Shown piece after piece: positions 1 to 6,400 of a stretch of DNA of 7,165 nt. The number at the start of each line of letters is the position of its first letter. Within the stretch, counting starts at the first letter, position 1. Below the pieces are notes generated by a model. That model made no database searches. It was not told where the DNA came from and saw only the letters and a program-made list of their open reading frames with translations. Position numbers and translations under genes: made by a program. The DNA is from JAYVSZ01 sp043774925 (GTDB lineage: Bacteria; Pseudomonadota; Gammaproteobacteria; Burkholderiales; Methylophilaceae): NCBI GenBank assembly GCA_043774925.1, contig JAYVSZ010000022.1:1-7165 (forward strand), in the 5' to 3' direction.

Positions 1-99
1 GGTAATCGCTGCTGTCAGCGTTGTCTTGCCGTGATCCACGTGGCCAATCGTGCCAACGTTGACGTGTGGCTTGGTCCGTTCAAATTTGCCTTTTGCCAT
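1..99 (-). CDS. tuf: Elongation factor Tu, N-terminal fragment (gene runs off the window)
   Basis: EF-Tu is the GTPase that carries aminoacyl-tRNA to the ribosomal A site. Only the first 33 codons are here, about 8% of a usual protein of roughly 395 residues. The translation opens MAKGKFERTKPHVNVG and continues into the P-loop GHVDHGKT at residues 19-26, the G1 motif that binds the GTP phosphates; this matches proteobacterial EF-Tu almost residue for residue. The ATG at 97-99 is supported by a Shine-Dalgarno, AAGGA, at 108-112 with 8 nt before the start. It lies 27 nt after the fusA stop with no visible terminator between, so it is probably cotranscribed with fusA. Many proteobacteria carry two near-identical tuf genes, so tufA versus tufB cannot be decided here, although the position after fusA is that of tufA in E. 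coli. Confidence 0.97.
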   Translation of the reverse strand, partial: MAKGKFERTKPHVNVGTIGHVDHGKTTLTAAIT

Positions 100-107
100 G
101 ATTATTT

Positions 108-112
108 TCCTT
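108..112 (-). promoter_or_regulatory. Shine-Dalgarno of tuf
   Basis: On the minus strand AAGGA precedes the tuf ATG by 8 nt, inside the 27-nt fusA-tuf spacer (100-126). This strong site suits a very highly expressed protein and fixes the start codon. The spacer has no room for a hairpin terminator, and none is seen. Confidence 0.8.
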
Positions 113-126
113 TAAAAATGAATAGT

Positions 127-2217
127 CTATTTTTTATTGATAATGGCATCAGCCACGTTTCTTGGTGCTTCTGTGTAATGCTTAAATTCCATGCTGTAGC
201 TTGCGCGACCTTGCGACAAAGAACGTACAGTCGTTGAATAACCAAACATCTCGGCCAATGGCACTTCTGCGCGGATTACCTTACCTGACGCGTTATCTTC
301 CATGCCTTGAATCATGCCACGGCGTGATGACAAATCGCCCATCACATCGCCCATGTAGTCTTCTGGCGTTTCTACTTCAACCGACATCATTGGCTCAAGC
401 AAGATTGGATCTGCTTTACGCATACCGTCTTTAAAGCCCATTGAAGCTGCCATTTTAAAGGCGTTTTCGTTCGAGTCAACGTCATGGTACGAACCATCAA
501 ACAAGGTGACTTTCACGTCAACCACTGGGAAGCCAGCCAAAACACCTGAAGGAATGGTTTCGCGCAGACCTTTTTCAACCGCAGGAATAAACTCGCGTGG
601 CACCGTACCGCCTTTAATCGCATCCACAAATTCAAAACCTTTGCCTGGCTCATTCGGCTCCATTTTTAACCAAACGTGACCATACTGACCTTTACCGCCA
701 GATTGCTTAACAAACTTACCTTCAACCTCAACCGATTTCTTAATCGCTTCACGATAAGCCACTTGCGGCGCGCCAACGTTAGCTTCTACGCCAAATTCAC
801 GCTTCATGCGGTCTACTAAAATTTCCAAATGCAACTCACCCATACCAGAAATAATGGTTTGGTTGGTTTCTTCGTCAGTTTTTACACGGAATGAAGGGTC
901 TTCTTGTGCCAAGCGATTGAGCGCAACGCCCATTTTCTCTTGGTCAACTTTTGTTTTTGGCTCAACCGCCACGTGAATCACTGGCTCTGGGAATATCATA
1001 CGCTCTAAAATAATCTCAGAACCAACGGCACACAAGGTGTCGCCAGTTGTGGCGTCTTTCAAACCCACCGCAGCGGCGATATCGCCAGCACGTACTTCTT
1101 CTAGCGGTACGCGGTTGTTGGCGTGCATTTGCACGATACGACCAATACGCTCTTTTTTGCCTTTGATTGGATTATAGACTGAATCGCCTGCGTTAATTAC
1201 ACCTGAATAAACACGGAAGAAAATCAGTTGACCGACAAACGGGTCTGTCATAATCTTAAATGCTAAAGCTGAGAATTTTTCTTCATCAGAAGCTTGTAAG
1301 AAAATTTCCTTACCATCTTCATCTTCTGCACGCGTTGGCGGAATATCGGTTGGCGCTGGCATCAGCTCAATCACCTTGTCCAGCATTGCTTGAACACCCT
1401 TGTTTTTAAAGGCTGAGCCGCACATCATTGGTACGATTTCTGAAGCAATGGTGCGCGTACGTAAACCCAAAAGAATATCTGCCTCAGACAACTCACCTTC
1501 TTCTAAGTACTTATTCATCAATTCTTCATTGGCTTCAGCAGCAGCCTCGACCATGTTTTCGCGCCATTTTTTGCAATCCGCCATTAATTCAGCTGGAATA
1601 TCACGGTAATCAAATTTCATGCCTTGAGATGCTTCATCCCAATAAATCGCTTTCATTTTGATTAAATCGACCACGCCTTCAAATTTCTCTTCAGCACCAA
1701 TTGGCACTTGCAAAGGAATTGGATTGGCTTTAAGACGTGCACGCATTTGATCGTACACTTTGAAGAAGTTAGCACCAGCGCGGTCCATTTTATTCACGAA
1801 CGCTAAACGCGGCACTTTGTATTTGTTGGCTTGACGCCATACGGTTTCAGATTGTGGCTGTACGCCACCCACCGCACAGTACACCATACATGCACCATCT
1901 AGCACACGCATAGAACGCTCTACTTCAATAGTAAAGTCAACGTGGCCAGGGGTATCAATAATGTTAATGCGATGCTGTTCGAACTGGCCAGCCATACCCT
2001 TCCAAAAACAGGTAGTAGCCGCAGAAGTAATGGTAATACCGCGCTCTTGCTCTTGTTCCATCCAGTCCATGGTGGCCGCGCCATCATGCACTTCACCAAT
2101 TTTATGGTTTACGCCAGTGTAGAAAAGAATACGCTCAGTGGTCGTGGTTTTACCCGCGTCAATGTGAGCAGAAATACCAATGTTACGGTAGCGATTAATA
2201 GGTGTTTGACGAGCCAC
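127..2217 (-). CDS. fusA: Elongation factor G (translocation GTPase)
   Basis: EF-G catalyses GTP-driven translocation of tRNAs and mRNA on the ribosome and, with RRF, ribosome recycling. The 696-residue product has the normal length. G-domain motifs are all present: G1 AHIDAGKT at residues 17-24, the switch I segment RGITITSA at about 59-66, G3 DTPGH at 88-92, G4 NKMD at 142-145 and G5 GSA at 267-269. Beta-barrel domain II follows from about residue 280, then domains III-V, including the conserved domain IV region around YGHVWLKMEPNEPGKGFEF. The start is GTG at 2215-2217, supported by AAAGGT eight to nine nt upstream and by alignment of MARQTPINRYRNIGISAHID with other EF-Gs. The stop is TAG. 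It lies between rpsG (65 nt upstream) and tuf (27 nt downstream), the standard str operon order. The sequence is of the classical EF-G1 type rather than a mitochondrial-like paralogue. No frameshift or missing key residue is seen. Confidence 0.98.
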   Translation of the reverse strand: MARQTPINRYRNIGISAHIDAGKTTTTERILFYTGVNHKIGEVHDGAATMDWMEQEQERGITITSAATTCFWKGMAGQFEQHRINIIDTPGHVDFTIEVERSMRVLDGACMVYCAVGGVQPQSETVWRQANKYKVPRLAFVNKMDRAGANFFKVYDQMRARLKANPIPLQVPIGAEEKFEGVVDLIKMKAIYWDEASQGMKFDYRDIPAELMADCKKWRENMVEAAAEANEELMNKYLEEGELSEADILLGLRTRTIASEIVPMMCGSAFKNKGVQAMLDKVIELMPAPTDIPPTRAEDEDGKEIFLQASDEEKFSALAFKIMTDPFVGQLIFFRVYSGVINAGDSVYNPIKGKKERIGRIVQMHANNRVPLEEVRAGDIAAAVGLKDATTGDTLCAVGSEIILERMIFPEPVIHVAVEPKTKVDQEKMGVALNRLAQEDPSFRVKTDEETNQTIISGMGELHLEILVDRMKREFGVEANVGAPQVAYREAIKKSVEVEGKFVKQSGGKGQYGHVWLKMEPNEPGKGFEFVDAIKGGTVPREFIPAVEKGLRETIPSGVLAGFPVVDVKVTLFDGSYHDVDSNENAFKMAASMGFKDGMRKADPILLEPMMSVEVETPEDYMGDVMGDLSSRRGMIQGMEDNASGKVIRAEVPLAEMFGYSTTVRSLSQGRASYSMEFKHYTEAPRNVADAIINKK

Positions 2218-2282
2218 AGTGATTACCTTTACTTAAATTCTTAAAGAGCGAGATACAAAAAATCAAAACTAAAAAACAAGAA
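2218..2282 (-). other. rpsG-fusA spacer, U-rich
   Basis: The 65-nt gap between the rpsG stop and the fusA start is rich in U runs in the transcript (several runs of four to six U in 2249-2282) and carries the fusA Shine-Dalgarno at its 3' end. I see no GC-rich hairpin before the U runs, so it does not look like an intrinsic terminator. The U-rich stretch could serve as a ribosomal protein S1 or RNase E contact, but that is inference. Confidence 0.5.
2225..2230 (-). promoter_or_regulatory. Shine-Dalgarno deciding the GTG start of fusA
   Basis: The minus strand reads AAAGGT here, with AAAGG placed 8 nt before the GTG at 2215-2217. No ATG in a suitable position competes with it, and the first residues after GTG match EF-G N termini, so this site supports GTG as the true initiation codon. 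Confidence 0.75.
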
Positions 2283-2753
2283 CTAAAATCTGAAGTGCGA
2301 GAATGCTTTGTTCGCTTCTGCCATACGGTGAACTTCTTCCCGTTTTTTCATTGCCGAACCACGACCCTCTGAAGCTTCCATCATTTCAGCTGCTAAGCGC
2401 AAGCCCATTGATTTTTCACCACGTTTACGGGCTGCATCACGTAACCAACGCATGGCTAAGGCACTACGACGGCTAGGACGCACTTCAACCGGCACTTGAT
2501 AGTTTGCACCGCCCACACGGCGAGACTTAACCTCAACCAAGGGGCGCAAATTGGTAAGCGCGAGCGTAAACACTTCCAAAGCATCTTTACCGCTTTTTGC
2601 AGTTACTTGGTCAAACGCACCGTAAATAATACGTTCTGCGACTGATTTTTTACCGCCCGTCATCAATACGTTTACGAACTTGGATAGCTCTTGGCTACCA
2701 AATTTTGGATCTGGCAAAATGTTACGTTTGGGAACTTCTCTACGTCTAGGCAT
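2283..2753 (-). CDS. rpsG: 30S ribosomal protein S7
   Basis: S7 is a primary 16S rRNA binding protein that nucleates assembly of the 30S head and lies near the E and P sites. The 156-residue product has the family's usual length. It begins MPRRREVPKRNILPDPKFGS and has the basic beta-hairpin VKSRRVGGANYQVPVEV at about residues 75-91 that contacts rRNA, followed by the helical RPSRRSALAMRW segment and a C terminus with KKREEVHRMAEANKAF. The ATG start at 2751-2753 aligns with the family; its Shine-Dalgarno is weak (only purine-rich AAGAAAG/AGAAGAG before the ATG), which would suit coupling to rpsL translation. The stop is TAG. It lies 96 nt after rpsL and 65 nt before fusA. In E. coli S7 is the translational repressor of this operon, and the same role is plausible here. 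Confidence 0.98.
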   Translation of the reverse strand: MPRRREVPKRNILPDPKFGSQELSKFVNVLMTGGKKSVAERIIYGAFDQVTAKSGKDALEVFTLALTNLRPLVEVKSRRVGGANYQVPVEVRPSRRSALAMRWLRDAARKRGEKSMGLRLAAEMMEASEGRGSAMKKREEVHRMAEANKAFSHFRF

Positions 2754-2849
2754 GCTCTTCTACTTTCTTGGTCTCTATTATATTTATGTTTTGCTAGCGA
2801 ATGTCTTAATGACAAATTAGCAAGGCCTGTTTGGCCGCTTATTGACTGC
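2754..2849 (-). promoter_or_regulatory. rpsL-rpsG intercistronic region, candidate S7 autoregulatory RNA
   Basis: In E. coli, S7 represses its operon by binding a structured RNA between rpsL and rpsG that is also about 100 nt long. Here the 96-nt spacer can form two neighbouring or competing helices in the transcript. One pairs GGCC at 2824-2827 with GGCC at 2833-2836 around a 5-nt loop. The other pairs TTGCTA at 2791-2796 with TAGCAA at 2818-2823, with an inner TGTC/GACA helix (2802-2805 with 2811-2814) across an asymmetric internal loop. The rest is AU-rich and leads to a weak rpsG Shine-Dalgarno. The pairings are visible in the sequence; the regulatory role is inferred from position and from E. 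coli. Confidence 0.5.
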
Positions 2850-3236
2850 TTATGCTGCTTTACCTGCTTTTGGACGTTTTGCACCGTATTTAGAACGTGA
2901 TTGCTTACGGTCTTTAACGCCTGCAGTGTCCAAACTACCGCGCACCATGTGGTAACGCACACCTGGCAAATCTTTTACCCGGCCGCCGCGAAGCAATACC
3001 ACGCTATGCTCTTGCAGGTTATGCCCTTCACCGCCAATGTAGCTAATCACTTCGTAGCCATTGGTTAAGCGTACTTTTGCTACTTTACGCAGCGCAGAGT
3101 TAGGCTTTTTAGGCGTTGTGGTGTAAACACGTGTGCAAACACCGCGTTTTTGTGGACAAGCTTCAAGTGCTGGCACTTTACTTTTTGTGACCACTTTAGC
3201 GCGTGGTTTACGAATTAACTGATTAATGGTTGGCAT
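2850..3236 (-). CDS. rpsL: 30S ribosomal protein S12
   Basis: S12 sits at the 30S decoding centre and influences translational accuracy. The 128-residue product aligns end to end with proteobacterial S12 (124 residues in E. coli), with a short extra C-terminal GKAA tail. Conserved segments include CPQKRGVCTRVYTTTPKKPNSA at about residues 27-48 and the RGGRVKDLPGVRYH loop at about 83-96. Lysines 43 and 88, where substitutions give streptomycin resistance in other bacteria, are both the wild-type residue, and Asp89, the residue methylthiolated by RimO in E. coli, is present. The ATG at 3234-3236 is preceded by AAGGG at 3246-3250 with 9 nt spacing. The stop is TAA. It is the first gene of the str operon, 202 nt after rpoC and behind its own predicted promoter. 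Confidence 0.98.
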   Translation of the reverse strand: MPTINQLIRKPRAKVVTKSKVPALEACPQKRGVCTRVYTTTPKKPNSALRKVAKVRLTNGYEVISYIGGEGHNLQEHSVVLLRGGRVKDLPGVRYHMVRGSLDTAGVKDRKQSRSKYGAKRPKAGKAA

Positions 3237-3245
3237 TGCCGGTAA

Positions 3246-3250
3246 CCCTT
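3246..3250 (-). promoter_or_regulatory. Shine-Dalgarno of rpsL
   Basis: The minus strand reads AAGGG, within AAAAGGG, 9 nt before the rpsL ATG. It is a good match to the 16S rRNA tail and supports the chosen start, which also begins the conserved S12 N terminus. Confidence 0.75.
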
Positions 3251-3309
3251 TTAAAATGCTTCAAAATTACAAAATTTATTCATGCTGCAAATACTAAAAT
3301 CACAAACAC

Positions 3310-3329
3310 GCCAATTGCTGGCAATTAGC
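3310..3329 (-). other. Stem-loop in the rpsL leader
   Basis: In the transcript GCUAAUUG (from 3322-3329) can pair with CAAUUGGC (from 3310-3317) as an 8-bp helix with one G-U pair, closed by a 4-nt CCAG loop. It lies about 12-20 nt downstream of the predicted transcription start and about 75 nt before the rpsL start codon. No U run follows, so it is not an intrinsic terminator; a 5' stabilising hairpin or protein contact site is possible but unproven. Confidence 0.45.
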
Positions 3330-3348
3330 CTATTCTGAAAAACTCAGC

Positions 3349-3377
3349 ATTGTATGGAGTGGCCGTGCTTGTGTCAA
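3349..3377 (-). promoter_or_regulatory. Sigma70 promoter of the str operon (upstream of rpsL)
   Basis: On the minus strand a perfect -35 box, TTGACA (3372-3377), is followed by exactly 17 nt and a -10 box, TACAAT (3349-3354), which differs from the consensus TATAAT by one base. Transcription would start near 3341-3344, giving a leader of about 105 nt before rpsL. The position, between rpoC and rpsL and directed toward rpsL, is where a str operon promoter is expected. The bases after the -10 box (GCTGAG) are fairly GC-rich; in E. coli such discriminators are linked with stringent control, so ppGpp sensitivity is a reasonable guess. Readthrough from rpoC may also feed the operon. Confidence 0.8.
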
Positions 3378-3436
3378 GACATTAGTAGCTAGAACTACAA
3401 TCTAAATACTGATGGTCTTGACACAAAAGAACGGCC
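3361..3436 (-). repeat. Imperfect long inverted repeat at the rpoC-rpsL junction, overlapping the -35 box
   Basis: Two arms can pair as 6 bp plus 12 bp. GGCCGT (3361-3366) pairs with ACGGCC (3431-3436), and TTGTGTCAAGAC (3369-3380) pairs with GTCTTGACACAA (3415-3426), across an internal loop of 2 nt against 4 nt. The 34-nt loop holds a smaller hairpin, ATTAGTAG (3381-3388) with CTACAAT (3395-3401), with one bulge. The structure begins two bases after the rpoC stop codon, and one arm contains the TTGACA of the str promoter. There is no U run after the stem on the minus strand, so it is not a canonical rho-independent terminator. It could be an RNase III processing site, a 3' end stabiliser for rpoC mRNA, or an operator-like DNA palindrome. 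Confidence 0.65.
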
Positions 3437-3438
3437 TC

Positions 3439-6400
3439 TTACTCGGCTGCGGCCTCTACATTTGGCGCCACTACAACTTCCGCAGGCACTTCGGCAGTGA
3501 CTTCAGCCACTTCGGCAGCTTCAACTTCTTTTGTTTCTGGCGCAAATAACTCTTCAACAGCGGATGTTACAGTTGCTGTTGTTAAGCCCAATGCTTTTTG
3601 CTTACGTGTTTCATGATAAGCCAACCCAGTACCTGCTGGAATTAAGCGGCCAACAATCACGTTCTCTTTCAAGCCGCGCAACTCGTCACGTTTACCTAAG
3701 ATTGCAGCTTCTGTTAGCACACGTGTAGTTTCTTGGAACGAAGCCGCTGAAATAAACGAATCGGTCGATAATGAAGCTTTAGTAATACCCAACAATACAT
3801 ACTCAAACTCACCCGGGCGTTTATCTAATGCAACCACGCGTTCGTTTTCAGACAACAAATCAGCACGCTCAACTTGCTCACCCATGATGAAGCCAGTGTC
3901 ACCCGCATCTGTAATACGCACGCGACGCAACATTTGGCGCACAATCACTTCGATGTGTTTATCGTTAATTTTCACGCCTTGCAAACGATACACGTCTTGT
4001 ACTTCATCGATCACATAGCGCGCCAAAGCTTCGCGGCCTTGCAAGCGCAAAATATCTTGCGGGTCAGCTGGGCCGTCCACAATGGTTTCACCCTTAGTCA
4101 CCACTTGACCGTCATGTGCAGTCACGTGCTTGTCTTTAGCAATGAGGAACTCGTTAGAAACGCCATCCAAATCGGTGATTACCAAGCGCTGTTTACCCTT
4201 GGTATCTTTACCGAAGGAAACCGTACCTGTAGTTTCTGCCAACATACCCGCGTCTTTTGGTGAGCGCGCTTCAAACAACTCAGCTACGCGCGGTAAACCA
4301 CCTGTAATATCGCGCGTTTTAGATGACTCTTGCGGGATGCGCGCAATCACTTCGCCCACACCTACGGCTTGACCATCTTTAACTGTGATAATGCAGCCCA
4401 ATTGGAACGTAATATTGACTGACAATTCACTGGCCGCGATTTTCACTTCAACGCCATTAGCATCCAACAATTTAATTTGTGGACGCAAGCCTTTAGATTG
4501 GCCAGCACGCTGCTTAGGATCGATGACCACCAATGAAGACAAACCCGTCACTTCATCGATTTGTTTTGCAACGGTAATGCCTTCTTCCACGTTCTCAAAC
4601 TTCACTTGGCCAGCATATTCTGTAATAATCGGACGGGTATGCGGATCCCACGTTGCAAGTACTTGACCAGCTTTAACAACTTTGCCGTCAGATACTGTTA
4701 ACGTCGCACCGTAAGGTACCTTATGACGCTCACGCTCACGGCCTGTATTGTCATCGGCAATAATCACTTCGCCATTACGCGAAATGACTACTTGCTCATT
4801 ACGCGCGTTCGTCACGTAACGCATGGTTGACGTAAAGTTGAGCATACCGTTAGACTTACTCTCGATTTGGCTAATAGACGCTGCGCGCGATACCGCACCA
4901 CCGATGTGGAAAGTACGCATGGTCAGCTGTGTACCAGGCTCACCAATAGATTGCGCGGCAATCACGCCAACTGCTTCGCCCATACTAATCAAATTACCAC
5001 GGCCTAAATCGCGACCATAACAAGCTGCGCAAATACCATAACGTGTGTCACATGTTAGCGCTGTACGTACTTTCACTTCATCGATACCCAGCGCGTCGAT
5101 TTTCTCGACTTCATCTTCGCCCAACAAAGTGCCTGCAGCGTAAATCACTTCTTGTGTTTCAGGGTGGATCACATCTAAAGCCGCAGTACGACCTAAAATA
5201 CGATCATGCAATGGCTCAACCACTTCGCCGCCCTTAATCAAGGCTTTAGTCACCAGGCCTTCTACCGTACCGCAATCCAACTCGGTCACAACTAAGTCTT
5301 GCGTCACATCGACCAAACGACGGGTTAGATAACCTGAGTTGGCGGTTTTCAACGCAGTATCAGCCAAGCCTTTGCGCGCACCGTGGGTTGAAATAAAGTA
5401 TTGCAACACGTTTAAGCCTTCACGGAAGTTAGCCTTAATTGGTGTTTCAATAATGGAACCATCTGGTTTTGCCATCAAACCGCGCATACCCGCCAATTGA
5501 CGCACCTGCGCTGCAGAGCCCCGCGCACCAGAATCAGCCATCATGTAAATCGCGTTAAACGACTCTTGCTTCATCAACTTACCACCAGCATCTTTAGCTG
5601 GCATACCATCTGCGTCAATGACTTGCTCTTCGCGCAATTGTTTCATCATGGCATCAGCCACTTTGTCCCCTGCACGACCCCAAATATCCACGACTTTGTT
5701 GTAACGCTCGCCTTGTGTGACCAAACCAGAAACGTATTGGTCTTCAATTTCCCGAACTTCAGATTCAGCCGCAGCAATTAGCGTCTCTTTTTCTGGCGGC
5801 ACAAGCATGTCGTTAATCGAAATCGAGATACCCGCTTTAGTTGCATAGGTATAGCCTGTAGCCATTAATTTATCTGCAAAAATCACAGTTTCACGAATGC
5901 CCACTTTACGGAACGAAGCATTGATGAGTTTTGAAATCTCTTTCTTTTTCAATGCTTTATCGATGTGACTGAATGACAAGCCAGCAGGTAGAATTTCTGA
6001 CAGCAAAGCACGACCTACCGTGGTTTCGTAACGATTGGTTTTTTCTGTTTTGTTGCCATCTAAATCAACTTCAAACTCTTTAATGCGCACAGTAATTTTT
6101 GCGTGAATATCTACCAAGTGTTGGTCAAATACACGTTGCACTTCTTTTACATCTGAGAAGCGCATACCCTCACCACGCGCTGCGATTTTTTCACGCGTCA
6201 TGTAGTAAAGCCCCAACACGATATCTTGTGAAGGCACAATAATTGGCTCGCCGTTTGCAGGCGACAATACGTTGTTAGAAGCCAACATTAAAGTACGTGC
6301 TTCCATTTGTGCTTCTAAGCTCAAAGGCACGTGAACCGCCATCTGGTCGCCGTCGAAGTCGGCGTTAAATGCCGCGCAGACGAGCGGGTGCAATTGAATG

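Noticed and set aside
31..237. Plus-strand open frame across the tuf start and the fusA 3' end
   Set aside because: It is antisense to the conserved EF-Tu N terminus, the tuf Shine-Dalgarno and the EF-G C terminus, and shows no family similarity.
2218..2282. Terminator or promoter in the rpsG-fusA spacer
   Set aside because: The U runs are not preceded by a GC-rich hairpin, and the best promoter-like match (TTGTTT, 18 nt, TATCTC) is too weak to support.
2672..2962. A 96-codon minus-strand open frame spanning the end of rpsL, the spacer and the start of rpsG
   Set aside because: It overlaps both ribosomal protein genes in another frame, and its translation resembles no known family. It is a shadow frame.
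3361..3436. Intrinsic terminator of rpoC
   Set aside because: The stem is strong but the loop is 34 nt long and no U run follows it on the minus strand, so a canonical rho-independent terminator cannot be called. The inverted repeat itself is reported.
3418..3446. TTGACA on the plus strand, in the second arm of the inverted repeat, as a divergent promoter
   Set aside because: At the proper spacing there is only TACTCG or ACTCGG, a poor -10 box, and transcription would run antisense into rpoC. The motif is explained as the mirror copy within the inverted repeat.
3874..4263. A 129-codon open frame on the plus strand inside rpoC
   Set aside because: It is antisense to strongly conserved rpoC codons, has no recognisable protein family, and no convincing ribosome binding site or promoter. 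Such open frames are common opposite conserved genes.
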